Shown piece after piece: positions 43,440 through 52,831 of a DNA stretch of 64,000 nt (positions are counted from its first letter, which is position 1; every line of letters starts with the position of its first letter). The translations under genes and the position numbers were made by a program. This stretch comes from Agrobacterium sp. a22-2. GTDB lineage: Bacteria; Pseudomonadota; Alphaproteobacteria; Rhizobiales; Rhizobiaceae. Under the pieces are notes generated by a model. It had not been told where the DNA came from. It saw nothing but the letters and a program-made list of their open reading frames with translations, and made no database searches. Location: contig NZ_JAAXMM010000015.1 in NCBI RefSeq assembly GCF_012276985.1, forward strand, positions 95,174-159,173, in the 5' to 3' direction.

Positions 43440-46400
43440 TCAGCCGAAGAGGAAGTCGCTGGCGGAAAGCGTCGACACGCCCTGCAGCGTGACGATCAGT
43501 TCCGCGTCGTATTCGTTGCCGCTGCCATCGGCATCGAACCACAGGCGCCCGTTGGATTTCTCGAACAGGAACTGCGGTTTGGAGCCGGTAGCGGCATCCG
43601 GATCGGTGACGTTGATCAGATTGATACCGTCATTCGCGCCGATGCCGAAATCGACCCGGTCGATGACCAGCTTGTCCGATCCGCGGGTAAAGTCGGTGAT
43701 CTGGTCGCCGGTGCCGATGCCGTCGGAGGCAAACACGAAACGGTCATTGCCAAGGCCACCCTGCAGCAGATCGCCGCCGGCGCCGCCTTCGAGGATGTCG
43801 TTGCCGGCGCGGCCGTCGAGAATGTCGTCCGCGCCGCCGCCCTGGAAGACTTCATTGCCGCTGGTGCCGCGAATGACATCGTCAGCCGTGCTGCCGACCA
43901 CGATCTCGACATTGCTAACCGTCAGCCCCTTCGCCATGCCGGCATTCTTGGTGTTGTCGGCGAGGTCGAGCACAACGGACATGTTCGAGCTGAATGCGAA
44001 GACGAGGGTATCTGTGCCGGCGCCGCCGTCAAAAAGATCGACACCCTGCTCGTCCTTGCGAGCCAGAACATCGTTGCCGTCCTCGCCATAAAGCTTGTCG
44101 TTTCCGGCACCATCTTCGAGTCGGTCGTTGCCGCCGCGACCGCGCAGCAGGTCGCTGCCGGCATTGCCCTCAAGGACGTCGGCGAGGTTGCTGGCGTTGA
44201 CAGCGTCATTTCCTTTGGTTCCGTCGAACTCCAGGCTTTCCATCGCAGAGAATTGGGTTGTGCCATTGACGTTCACCGTTGCGTTCGAGAAGACGAAATT
44301 GACCCCTGTCGTCTCAGCCGTCAGATCCACATAGACCCGGTCGCTATTGCCGCCGCCGTTGGCGACATCGCCGACATTGATATGCAGGTGATCGTCGCCA
44401 TTGCCGCCCGCCAGACTGTCGCGGGACGTATCCTTGACGTTGCCGCTGGCCCAGATCACGTCATTGCCGTCGCCGCCGTCGATATTGTCCGTGCCTTGAC
44501 CGCCGATCAGCAGGTCGTTGCCGCCAAGGCCCTTCAGCACGTCGTTCCCGGCGCCGCCATCGAGCCAGTCGGCCAGATTGCCCGCCGTCAGCCGGTCATT
44601 GCCGGAGCCCGTCTCGATCCGCACCTGTTCGATGTTCTTCAGAATCGTATCGCCATTGACCAGGGTGGCATTGGCGGACAGCACGAAGGTGATGTCCTTG
44701 GTCGACTTGGCGCGGATCACCGTCGCATAGTCCGTACCGGTGCCGCCGTCCACGTTGAAGACGCCGTTGATCATCCCGCCGTTTCTGGAGTTCAGGTTGA
44801 CGCTATCGTTGCCGGAACCCAGCGTAATGGTATTCTTGAATGTGCCGCTGGAGATGTCGACATACACCATGTCGCCGGTATCGCCGGAATTGATGGTGTT
44901 GGCTCCACCATTGTCGTAGATGGTATCGAGACCGGCGCCGCCGCTGATATTGTCGTTGCCAAGGCCGCCGTCGAACGTATCGTGGCCCGCGGTCCCGGTC
45001 AGCCGGTCGTCGCCCGCCCCCGACGTGAACGAGACGCCTTTCGCCGTGCCGCCTGACAGAATGTCGTTGCCGCTGCCGGAGGACACCGTGAAATACTCGC
45101 CGTCGGTGATCACCGTCTTGTCCGAAAGGGTCGCCTTGGTGCCGGAGACCGAGAACGTCAGAGCGGAGGTCGCCTTGTTGCGATCGATATAGACGGTATC
45201 GGTCCCCGAACCCGCCCTGACGGTTTCGGCCACCCCATCACCGGTGAAGATGATGTCGTTTCCGGTACCGCCGTCGAGGACATCATTGCCGGTGCCGCCG
45301 TAAAGCGTGTCGTCACCCGCCCCGCCGGTCAGCTGGTCGTTGCCCCCCTCGCCATTGAGCACGTCGTTATAGTTCCAGCCGGTGAAATTGTCGGCGCCGG
45401 CGCTGCCGTTGATCGTGTAGGATTCGATGTTGACGATGGTCGAGCCGTCCGACAGCGTCTTGACCACGTTCGAGGCCGCTGCGGCGAATGTGCCCTGGGC
45501 CGAATACATGACGATGCGGTCGATGCCGGAGCCGCCGTCGATGACATCCTTGCCTTCCTTCATCGTGATCACCAGGTCATCGTTGCCGGCACCGCCGGAC
45601 AGTTGGTCGATGCCCAGGCCGCCCTGCAGTCGGTCGTTGCCATTGCCGCCGGAAAGGACATCATCGTCCTCGCCACCGCTCAGGCTGTCATCGCCGTCTT
45701 CCCCGTAGAGAGTGTCGTTGCCGCGCTCCCCGGTCACGCTGTCATTGCCGGCACCGGCGTAGACCCGGTCCTTGCCATCACCGGCCGAAAGATAGTCTCC
45801 GCCGTAACCACCCTTCAGCAGGTCGTCGCCGACATCGGCGGTGATGAAGTCAGATCCATTGCCGCCGTCGAGATTATCGTTGCCCGTGCCCCCCATGATG
45901 AAGTCCTGGCCGACGCCACCGTTCAGCTGGTCATTGCCGCCATTGCCGATCAGCTGGTCGTCCCAGCGGCCGCCGGTCACCTGGTCATTGAACTCGGTGC
46001 CGGTCAGCCAGTACTGTTCGACATTGAGCACCGTCATGCCGGCCACGGTCTTCTGCACCAGCGGATCGGAGACGGCAAAGTTGATGCCCGCATTGTTGTC
46101 CCCGAAATCGATCATCAGCGTATCGAAGCCAAGGCCGCCATCGAGCTTGTCGCCACTGAATTCCGCCAGGTCGCCTGCGCCGATCCGGTCATCGCCCATG
46201 CCGGCGGAGATCGTGTCCTTGCCAAGCCCGCCATAGATGAAGTCGTCACCGGATCCGCCCAGCACGGTGTCGTCACCGCCGCCCGCCATGATCGTGTCGG
46301 ATTGATAGCCGCCCTGCAGGTTGTTGATACCGTCGCCGCCGTAGAGGCCATCGCCGCTAAAGCCGCCGATCAGCGTATCGGTGCCCGTCATGTCGAAGAG

Positions 46401-46454
46401 CGTATCGATCCCGTCTGTCCCGGTCTGCGTCGCAAGTGTCGTGAACTTCTTCAT
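43440..46454 (-). CDS. RTX (hemolysin-type calcium-binding repeat) secreted protein
   Basis: About 1004 residues made almost entirely of GGxGxDxLx nonapeptide repeats in several blocks, separated by beta-rich spacers of about 50 residues. Spacers share the pattern NVEQYWLTGTEFND / NIESYTINGSAGADN. No protease, lipase or other catalytic motif was seen. The C-terminal 70 residues (ITDFTRGSDKLVIDRVDFG to SASDFLFG) match the type I secretion signal of this class. The ATG at 46454 has AGGA at good spacing; an ATG at 46460 is too close to it. No type I exporter genes lie in the window. Roles in adhesion or biofilm are possible. Confidence 0.9.
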   Translation of the reverse strand: MKKFTTLATQTGTDGIDTLFDMTGTDTLIGGFSGDGLYGGDGINNLQGGYQSDTIMAGGGDDTVLGGSGDDFIYGGLGKDTISAGMGDDRIGAGDLAEFSGDKLDGGLGFDTLMIDFGDNNAGINFAVSDPLVQKTVAGMTVLNVEQYWLTGTEFNDQVTGGRWDDQLIGNGGNDQLNGGVGQDFIMGGTGNDNLDGGNGSDFITADVGDDLLKGGYGGDYLSAGDGKDRVYAGAGNDSVTGERGNDTLYGEDGDDSLSGGEDDDVLSGGNGNDRLQGGLGIDQLSGGAGNDDLVITMKEGKDVIDGGSGIDRIVMYSAQGTFAAAASNVVKTLSDGSTIVNIESYTINGSAGADNFTGWNYNDVLNGEGGNDQLTGGAGDDTLYGGTGNDVLDGGTGNDIIFTGDGVAETVRAGSGTDTVYIDRNKATSALTFSVSGTKATLSDKTVITDGEYFTVSSGSGNDILSGGTAKGVSFTSGAGDDRLTGTAGHDTFDGGLGNDNISGGAGLDTIYDNGGANTINSGDTGDMVYVDISSGTFKNTITLGSGNDSVNLNSRNGGMINGVFNVDGGTGTDYATVIRAKSTKDITFVLSANATLVNGDTILKNIEQVRIETGSGNDRLTAGNLADWLDGGAGNDVLKGLGGNDLLIGGQGTDNIDGGDGNDVIWASGNVKDTSRDSLAGGNGDDHLHINVGDVANGGGNSDRVYVDLTAETTGVNFVFSNATVNVNGTTQFSAMESLEFDGTKGNDAVNASNLADVLEGNAGSDLLRGRGGNDRLEDGAGNDKLYGEDGNDVLARKDEQGVDLFDGGAGTDTLVFAFSSNMSVVLDLADNTKNAGMAKGLTVSNVEIVVGSTADDVIRGTSGNEVFQGGGADDILDGRAGNDILEGGAGGDLLQGGLGNDRFVFASDGIGTGDQITDFTRGSDKLVIDRVDFGIGANDGINLINVTDPDAATGSKPQFLFEKSNGRLWFDADGSGNEYDAELIVTLQGVSTLSASDFLFG

Positions 46455-46832
46455 TTCCATTCCTTCCCGTCGTGAGATCGACGGCCCGATTGATCAAGGG
46501 CCCCTGTCGATCGCATCACGCTCATGTTGCTCCAGTGCCGTCCCAGAACCTACGCGCCGCCGGTGCGGTAGCCCGGACTGGACAGTGGCCAGATCCGGAC
46601 ACGTCAACTTGATCGCGGTCCGCTTCGATCGAGCGCACCGGCAGGCGCGACGCGTCATGCCTCGGGAGGCAGACCGGGATTAATCGGCCCGCTCGCCATC
46701 CGCCCCCTGCAATCAAAGGGGGGCATTCAAATTTCTGGGTGTTATCGGAATTGTAAAACGGCGCCATGCTTGACCGATGACGCAACGGCAAAGACAATCG
46801 CAATATTGAAGCGAGACAATTGGGGAACAAGA
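46455..46832. other. 378-base divergent intergenic region (RTX and sensor operon)
   Basis: Contains the RTX ribosome site (GGAAGGA next to 46461) and should hold both promoters. The word TATCGGAATTG occurs near 46743 and again near 50623 beyond the end of the sensor operon. No gene or other element was recognised. Confidence 0.45.
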
Positions 46833-47453
46833 ATGGCCGAGTATTGTAACTTTCAGAAGCGAATGGACGAATACTCGAAAACACTCGCCTTAGATGCGGC
46901 ACTCCCCATGACCGCAAGGCGGCGAAGCAGGTGGGCTCACCTGCCGATGCTGGCCTTGCTCACCATTCTGTCCGCTTTTGCACCCGTCGCGGCACCCGCC
47001 TCCGCCGCCGATCTGCCGGAGCCGACAGGAAAGGTCGTGCTCGAGATCAGCGGAGAGATCGCCAATACCAATCGCGACGGCGTCGCTGTCTTCGATTCCG
47101 CCATGCTGGACGCGCTCGGCCGGCACGTGGTGACAACCTCTACCGTATGGACCGAACGCGGGCCCCATCAATTCGAAGGGGTGCTGATGCGCGATGTGCT
47201 GAAAGCCGTCGGCGCGACCAAGGCAACCACCGTCAAGGCAAAAGCGCTCAACGACTACCAGGTTGAGATCCCGGTTGCCGATTTCCAGCGCTACGACGTC
47301 ATCCTGGCCAGCAGCCTGGACGGCAAGATGCTGACGGCGCGCGACAAGGGTCCGCTCTGGATCGTCTATCCCCGGGACGACCACGGCGAGCTTGCCGATG
47401 AGCGGATGGACCAGCGCTGGGTCTGGCAGCTCAATCGCCTGGAGCTGCGATGA
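46833..47453 (+). CDS. Periplasmic oxidoreductase molybdopterin-binding-fold protein, no cysteine ligand
   Basis: About 206 residues. A long basic leader (RRRSRWAHLPMLALLTIL helix ending near ASAAD) precedes a domain of the sulfite-oxidase/YedY fold (VVLEISGEIANTN, HQFEGVLMRDVLKAVGA, WIVYPRD). The mature part contains no Cys, so the Moco-ligating residue of true enzymes is missing. The ATG at 46833 follows GGGGAA; starts at 46770 or 46908 are possible. It overlaps a histidine kinase gene as ATGA, so a sensory role in the periplasm is likelier than catalysis. Confidence 0.78.
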   Translation: MAEYCNFQKRMDEYSKTLALDAALPMTARRRSRWAHLPMLALLTILSAFAPVAAPASAADLPEPTGKVVLEISGEIANTNRDGVAVFDSAMLDALGRHVVTTSTVWTERGPHQFEGVLMRDVLKAVGATKATTVKAKALNDYQVEIPVADFQRYDVILASSLDGKMLTARDKGPLWIVYPRDDHGELADERMDQRWVWQLNRLELR

Positions 47454-49564
47454 GCCGCCTGCCGGGAGATCGACGGGAAATCCTGGCGACCGGCATCGCT
47501 ATCGCCACATTCACGGCTCTGCTGGTTCTCAGCCTGTTCGAACTGGTGGAGACCCAGCGCACCCTCGTGGCCGGCAATGACGAGAACCGCTTGTGGACAA
47601 TCGTCCAGGCACAATCCGAACTTCAAAAACTGGTCATCGCCACGGCAACCGAACAGGACGTCGAAACCCGGCAGTTACGCTTCGATATTGCCATCAGCCG
47701 CTTCGACCTGCTGCAATGGGGCAGCGTCGCCCGCCGATTGCCGCCCGAGGGGATTCCGGTGGTCGAAAAGGCGCGAGCCGATCTGATGTCGCTTGAGGCC
47801 GATATCGCGGTGCCGGGAGCCGATATCGGAGACCGCGCCAATGCGCTCCTGTCGCCGAGCATTGAGGCTTTGCGCGATCTGGCCAATGCCGTGATGGTTC
47901 AGGAGAACAATCGCTCCGGCGCCCGCCGGGAGATGTTCCGCAATGGCGTCGTCCGGGTGATCATTTTCACCTTCGGCGTCATGGCAAGCGGCCTCTTCCT
48001 CATCACCCGACTGCTGTCGAGCCTGCAGAAGCTTACCAATGCCGACGAAAAGCTGCGCAAGGAAAAGGATTTTCTGCAGCTTCTCATCGAAGCCAGCGGC
48101 GATGGCATCGTCGCCTTCGACAAGGACTTCAACTGTACGCACTGGAATTCCGGCAATGCGCTGATTTACGGCAAGGCCGCCGAAGAGGTGATCGGCCGCA
48201 ACCTGTTCGACGTCTTTCCGTTCCCGGACGATCACGACGTGTCGATCATGCTGCACAAGACGGTCAACGGCGAATCGCAGCGCATCGCCGAGCATCGCCT
48301 GCCCGGGAGCGACCGTTTTCTGGAAAAATACGGATTTCCTGTGCAATCGGACGGCATCGTGATCGGCGGCGTCATCATCACCCGCGATGTCACGCAACGC
48401 CACCTTACCCATCTGGAACTCGTCGGCCATCGCACCCGGCTTGAGGAACTGGTGACGGAGCGCACCACGACGCTGAACCAGACCGAACGGCAATTGCGCT
48501 CGGCCATCCAGTCTGCCCCGGACGGCTTTGCCGCCTTCGATGCCAGCGGCGCGCTGATCGTCGCCAACGAGCAGGCAAGCCTTCTGGTCAAGGACGAAAA
48601 GGCATCGTTCCAGCCGGGCACGCCTTTGTCGCACATCCTTGCCAATGCGGGACTCACCGAACGGCTGCACAGCGGCTCGCCGGTCGAGCCAGGCACCGAT
48701 GTGCGCATCGAGACGACCGAACTGAAGATCGAGGATGGCTCCTGGCTGCTCGTGACCCTGCGCCAGGCCGCCGACGGCACCAGCGTGCTGCGCTTTGCCG
48801 ATATCACCGCCTACAAGCGGGCGGCTGAGACGCTGGCCAACGCGCTGGCCCATGAGCAGCATCTGCGGCAATTGCACACCGATTTCGTTTCCATGGTCTC
48901 CCATCAGTTCCGCACGCCCCTGGCGATCATCGATTCCGGCGCACAACGCATGGCCCGCCGTTCCGGCGAGATGACGCCGGAGGAGGTCGAGACGCGGACC
49001 TCGAAGATCCGCGCCGCCGCCACAAGGCTCGCGGGCCTTGTCCAGGCAACCCTCGATGCGGCCCGCATGGATGCCGGCCAGATGGATTTCCGGCCGCAGG
49101 ACTGCAATCTGTCCCAGCTGGTGCGCGACGTCTGCGATCGCCAGAACGAGCTCAACCCCAATCGCGCCTTCAACCTCCATCTCGAAAATCTACCGAAAAC
49201 AATCCATTGCGACCCGATGCTCATGGATCAGGTGATCGAAAACATGATTTCCAATGCGCTCAAGTATTCGCCGGCCGAAACCCAGGTCGACATCTGCGGA
49301 ACGGTTTTGAGCGGCCAGGCCGCCCTCACCGTCAGCGACCGCGGCGTCGGCATTCCCGCCGATGAAATCCCGAAACTGTTCAACCGGTTCTTCCGCGCCA
49401 GCACGGCCACCGGCGTCGAAGGCACCGGCATCGGCCTGCACGTCGCACGCCAGATCGCGCTTCTGCACGGCGGTAACATCACCATCGAATCCGTGGTCGG
49501 CAGAGGAACATCCGCCATCCTGACCCTGCCGGTCGACACCCATCCCGTAGAGGTGCTGCAATGA
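47450..49564 (+). CDS. Hybrid-input PAS sensor histidine kinase
   Basis: A 704-residue kinase. It has helix 1 (about 15-37), an extracytoplasmic helical sensor (about 40-160), helix 2 (about 165-185), two PAS domains (ASGDGIVAFDKDFNCTHWNS and SAPDGFAAFDASGALIVAN), and phosphoacceptor box VSMVSHQFRTPLAI with His near 485. The ATPase domain has MISNALKYSP, DRGVGIP and GTGIGLHVARQ. The sensor between the helices may contact the periplasmic protein encoded just upstream. It overlaps the regulator gene as ATGA. Confidence 0.9.
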   Translation: MSRLPGDRREILATGIAIATFTALLVLSLFELVETQRTLVAGNDENRLWTIVQAQSELQKLVIATATEQDVETRQLRFDIAISRFDLLQWGSVARRLPPEGIPVVEKARADLMSLEADIAVPGADIGDRANALLSPSIEALRDLANAVMVQENNRSGARREMFRNGVVRVIIFTFGVMASGLFLITRLLSSLQKLTNADEKLRKEKDFLQLLIEASGDGIVAFDKDFNCTHWNSGNALIYGKAAEEVIGRNLFDVFPFPDDHDVSIMLHKTVNGESQRIAEHRLPGSDRFLEKYGFPVQSDGIVIGGVIITRDVTQRHLTHLELVGHRTRLEELVTERTTTLNQTERQLRSAIQSAPDGFAAFDASGALIVANEQASLLVKDEKASFQPGTPLSHILANAGLTERLHSGSPVEPGTDVRIETTELKIEDGSWLLVTLRQAADGTSVLRFADITAYKRAAETLANALAHEQHLRQLHTDFVSMVSHQFRTPLAIIDSGAQRMARRSGEMTPEEVETRTSKIRAAATRLAGLVQATLDAARMDAGQMDFRPQDCNLSQLVRDVCDRQNELNPNRAFNLHLENLPKTIHCDPMLMDQVIENMISNALKYSPAETQVDICGTVLSGQAALTVSDRGVGIPADEIPKLFNRFFRASTATGVEGTGIGLHVARQIALLHGGNITIESVVGRGTSAILTLPVDTHPVEVLQ

Positions 49565-50598
49565 AGCCTGCCGACCGCCAGACGATCATCCTGTGCGTCG
49601 AGGACGAAATCGACCTTCGGATGGATATTATCGAGGAGCTTGAGACAGCCGGCTATCTGGCGCTCGGCGCCGGCGACGGCAGCCAGGCGCTGGCCCTGCT
49701 CGAAAGCCATCGCCCCGATCTGATCCTCTGCGACATCACCATGCCGGGCATGAACGGCTATGAACTGATGGAGCACATGCGCGCCGAGCGCCCCGATCTG
49801 GCCGATGTGCCCTTCGTGTTCCTGACGGCATTGGCCGGCCGCATGGACCTGATCAACGGCATGCGCAGTGGTGCCGACGACTATCTCGTCAAGCCGATCG
49901 ACTACGACGTGCTGCTCGCAACGCTCAAGGCCCGGCTGTCGCAGGTGCAGCGCATCCAGGACGCCATGGCGCGGACGCTGGAGGACCAGCGCCAGTCGAT
50001 GACCGACACGCTGCTGGCCGGCGTCCGGGAGACGGTCGATGCCGTCGCCGCCTCGCTCGACCATCTGGCAACCGGCTTCATGGTGCTGGACCAGTCCGGC
50101 CAGGTGATCCACGCCAATGCCACGGCAAAGGCAATCACCGAGGATGGCGACGTGCTGCTGCGAACACCGGCCGGGCTTTCCACCGTGTCGCGAACCGCCG
50201 CCCGCGATCTACGGGGCGCCTTCGCCGATATCGCCGCCGGCATCAAGGCCGAACACCTGGTCGCCGCGCCGCGAGACTACGGCAATCCGGTTCAAATCCA
50301 TCTGCGCACCCTGCCGGCCGCAACGAGCGAAGGTCCGGCCATCGCCGCCGTGCTGATCGATCCGGACCGGCGACGGGAACTCTCGGCCGATACCGTGATC
50401 AAGACTTACGCGCTGACGCCATCCGAGGCCCGGCTTTGTGTCGCGCTTGCCAACGGCAAGCGGCTGGACGAGATCGGCACCGAGTTCGGCATTGCGCCGA
50501 CGACCATTGCCTTCCATCTGCAGAATGTCTTCCGCAAGACCCAGACCAATCGCCAGAGCGAACTCGTCTTGCTGCTAAACAGGATTAGCTTTGGATGA
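49561..50598 (+). CDS. Response regulator with receiver, PAS-like middle and LuxR-type HTH
   Basis: A 345-residue regulator. The receiver is at about 5-125 (CVEDEIDLRMD; Asp in LILCDITMPGMNG; Lys in YLVKPIDYDV). A coiled stretch and PAS-like domain follow (about 140-265, LDHLATGFMVLDQSGQVIHA). The C-terminal helix-turn-helix is LuxR-like (YALTPSEARLCVALANGK, APTTIAFHLQNVFRKTQTNR). Last gene of a coupled three-gene sensory operon. Its targets could include the divergent RTX gene. Confidence 0.88.
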   Translation: MKPADRQTIILCVEDEIDLRMDIIEELETAGYLALGAGDGSQALALLESHRPDLILCDITMPGMNGYELMEHMRAERPDLADVPFVFLTALAGRMDLINGMRSGADDYLVKPIDYDVLLATLKARLSQVQRIQDAMARTLEDQRQSMTDTLLAGVRETVDAVAASLDHLATGFMVLDQSGQVIHANATAKAITEDGDVLLRTPAGLSTVSRTAARDLRGAFADIAAGIKAEHLVAAPRDYGNPVQIHLRTLPAATSEGPAIAAVLIDPDRRRELSADTVIKTYALTPSEARLCVALANGKRLDEIGTEFGIAPTTIAFHLQNVFRKTQTNRQSELVLLLNRISFG

Positions 50599-50645
50599 TA
50601 GTACATTGAAATAAAACTAGAATATCGGAATTGATATCGCCAGTC

Positions 50646-51083
50646 TTAAAGCAGGCCGAGTTCCGCCAGCTCGCGCTTCAGATCCTCGGGCATGGCGCCG
50701 AGATCGCTTCCGGCCTCGGACAGATCGCGCGGTGCCGAGGCGGCGTCGAGATAGCGCCAGCCCTGGAACGGCCGTCGCGGCGCCGGCACGGTTTCGATGA
50801 CTTCAGGGCCGAGGATCAGCTTGCATCGGGATATGCCATCGCCGCCAGTGGAGATCGACAGGTCGAGAAGTTTCTGTCGCGCGGCGACCTGGCCCTTGAT
50901 GATCCAGTAGAGCGAGCCGCCATCCAGCAGTTCCGCGGCCCGCTTCGGCGCCATGCGGGTGACATGCGAACTGTGGGGTTCCAGACCGGCGGCCATCGCC
51001 GTCAGAGATTTCTCGGCGACCCATTCCCGGAGATCGTCGATCGAGTCCGCGCCCACGCAGAGTTTGATGAGATGCAAAGCCAT
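50646..51083 (-). CDS. DUF1489 family protein
   Basis: A 145-residue soluble protein whose start (MALHLIKLCVGADSIDDLREW) and centre (GGSLYWIIKGQVAARQ, ISRCKLILGPEVI) match DUF1489, a family nearly confined to alphaproteobacteria. The function is unknown. It is downstream of sdaA on the same strand, 61 bases away, and converges on the response regulator gene. Confidence 0.88.
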   Translation of the reverse strand: MALHLIKLCVGADSIDDLREWVAEKSLTAMAAGLEPHSSHVTRMAPKRAAELLDGGSLYWIIKGQVAARQKLLDLSISTGGDGISRCKLILGPEVIETVPAPRRPFQGWRYLDAASAPRDLSEAGSDLGAMPEDLKRELAELGLL

Positions 51084-51144
51084 GCCGACTATGTCGGCCG
51101 TTTGGCGACCAGGGTCAAGCCTTGGCGCAGACGGTCCACAGGCC

Positions 51145-52545
51145 TCAGCATTCGACCACGTTGACGGCCAAACCGCCGAGCGAAGTCTCCTTGTATTTCT
51201 CGCTCATGTCGTTGCCGGTCTGGCGCATGGTCTCGATACAGGCGTCGAGCGGCACAAAATGCTGGCCGTCGCCCTTGAGCGCCAGAGACGCCGCGGTGAC
51301 AGCCTTGACCGCGCCCAGCGCATTGCGCTCGATGCAGGGAACCTGCACAAGGCCGCCGACCGGATCGCAGGTCATGCCCAGGTGATGCTCCAGCGCGATC
51401 TCGGCCGCATTCTCGATCTGCTCCGGCGAGCCGCCCATGACGGCCGCAAGTCCAGCCGCGGCCATGGCGGCGGCAGACCCAACCTCGCCCTGGCAGCCGA
51501 CTTCGGCGCCGGAGATCGAGGCATTGTGCTTGATCAGCCCGCCGACCGCGGCAGCCGTCAGCAGGTAATCGCGAATCCCGTCCTGATCGGCATCGGGATG
51601 AAAATGCAGGTAATAGCGGATCGTCGCCGGAATGACGCCGGCCGCCCCATTGGTCGGCGCCGTGACGACCCGGCCGCCGCCGGCATTCTCCTCGTTGACC
51701 GCCATGGCGTAGACCGACAGCCAGTCATTGGCCAGCAGCGGATTGGCGCGATTGCTGCGCCATTCTTCCTGCAGCTGGTCGTGAATGGAGCGCGCCCGGC
51801 GCCTGACGTTGAGGCCGCCCGGCAGGGTGCCGTCATGGCGCAGGCCGCGATCGATGCAGCCGCTCATGGCATCCCAGATGCGGTCGAGGCCGGCATCGAG
51901 CGCGTCGGCCGTCATCGTCGCTTCTTCGTTGGCCCGCTTCATCTGCGCGATCGACAGGCCGGACGCCTGCGCCATGTCGAGCATCTGGCGCGCCGTGGCA
52001 AAGGGGTAAGGCACCTTGACGGAGGAGGCCGCCTTCTTGTTCTTCTGCATCGCCGCAAGTTCGGTATCCGTCACCACGAACCCGCCACCGATCGAATAAT
52101 AAACGGTGGTCAGCAACAGCCGCTCGTCGCGGTCGAAGGCCGAGAAACGCATGCCGTTGGCGTGGCCCGGCAAGGGCGTCTTCTTGTCGAAGATCAGGTC
52201 TTCGCCCGGGCGGAACCGATAGGCGGGATGGCCGGGCGGACAGACCGTGCCACCTGCGCCGACCGCAGCGACCAAGGCATCCATCTGATCGGGATCGACA
52301 CGATCCGGCGTGCCGCCGGTCAGGCCGATGATGACGGCCCGGTCGGTGCCGTGGCCGATGCCGGTATAAGCCAGCGAACCATGCAGGCTGACCTTGAGGG
52401 AGGCGACGGCAGCGCCGGCCGGGCGCGGCCATTCATCGGACAGGATGAAGTCGAGAAACCGCTTTCCCGCCGACATCGGCCCCATCGTGTGGGAACTCGA
52501 CGGGCCTACGCCGATCTTGAAGACATCGAAAACCGAAAGAAACAT
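51145..52545 (-). CDS. sdaA: L-serine ammonia-lyase (iron-sulfur serine dehydratase)
   Basis: A 466-residue single-chain serine dehydratase. It has the beta domain start MFLSVFDVFKIGVGPSSSH and the alpha domain with Fe-S cysteines, including LGMTCDPVGGLVQVPCIERN, and the SGAEVGCQGEVGSAAAMAAA motif. It converts L-serine to pyruvate and ammonia using a 4Fe-4S cluster. Length is normal for the bacterial alpha-beta fused type. Confidence 0.95.
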   Translation of the reverse strand: MFLSVFDVFKIGVGPSSSHTMGPMSAGKRFLDFILSDEWPRPAGAAVASLKVSLHGSLAYTGIGHGTDRAVIIGLTGGTPDRVDPDQMDALVAAVGAGGTVCPPGHPAYRFRPGEDLIFDKKTPLPGHANGMRFSAFDRDERLLLTTVYYSIGGGFVVTDTELAAMQKNKKAASSVKVPYPFATARQMLDMAQASGLSIAQMKRANEEATMTADALDAGLDRIWDAMSGCIDRGLRHDGTLPGGLNVRRRARSIHDQLQEEWRSNRANPLLANDWLSVYAMAVNEENAGGGRVVTAPTNGAAGVIPATIRYYLHFHPDADQDGIRDYLLTAAAVGGLIKHNASISGAEVGCQGEVGSAAAMAAAGLAAVMGGSPEQIENAAEIALEHHLGMTCDPVGGLVQVPCIERNALGAVKAVTAASLALKGDGQHFVPLDACIETMRQTGNDMSEKYKETSLGGLAVNVVEC

Positions 52546-52664
52546 TGAAATCGCGCCTTTGCGTGGAGCCCCTGAGCCGAACTGTCACGCTAAACTATCA
52601 CAAGATTCGAACCCGGTGGCGCACCGACATTCGCTTTCATCCGTGCGACACACGGGCCGCTGCC

Positions 52665-52700
52665 AAAAAAGAAAACAGCGCGGCTCTTTCGGGCCACGCT
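52665..52700 (-). terminator. Rho-independent terminator of the 33-residue membrane protein gene
   Basis: On the minus strand AGCG-x-GGCCC pairs with GAGCC-x-CGCT (52700-52677; one C/A mismatch and one G-T pair) around a four-base GAAA loop, followed by a T-rich run (52675-52665, interrupted by one C). It begins 30 bases after the small gene stop and points away from it. Confidence 0.8.
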
Positions 52701-52729
52701 GCCAATCAGGACTGTATCCGTTTCAGATG

Positions 52730-52831
52730 TCAGATTCTTCCAAAAAGATAGGCAATGGCCAGAATGCCGACAAATCCGATCAAGGCACGCAATGTAACGC
52801 CCCAGCAAGACTTCTGGATGCTGTCTTCCAT
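52730..52831 (-). CDS. Small single-helix membrane protein (33 residues)
   Basis: The frame starts MEDSIQKSCWGVTLRALI and ends in a hydrophobic helix (about residues 14-31), then GRI. It has GGAG at good spacing before the ATG, normal codon use, and an intrinsic terminator 30 bases after the stop. It lies in the 507-base gap between sdaA and the DUF599 gene; nothing else in that gap looks coding. No family recognised. The small size suggests a membrane peptide that binds or regulates a larger protein. Confidence 0.6.
   Translation of the reverse strand: MEDSIQKSCWGVTLRALIGFVGILAIAYLFGRI

Noticed and set aside
43377..45056. 559-codon plus-strand frame across the RTX gene, and similar antisense frames up to 46475
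   Set aside because: They mirror the RTX repeats: the periodic GC-rich codons leave the opposite strand open. Val/Ala-rich repetitive product, no ribosome site, and the minus strand has the clear RTX protein with terminator.
43440..46454. Regularly spaced short repeats that could suggest a CRISPR array
   Set aside because: Repeats are degenerate 27-base units encoding GGxGxDxLx nonapeptides in frame, not identical direct repeats with unique spacers.
50953..52548. 531-codon plus-strand frame opposite sdaA
   Set aside because: sdaA on the minus strand has all serine dehydratase motifs; the plus product is Arg/His/Asp-rich with no family pattern.
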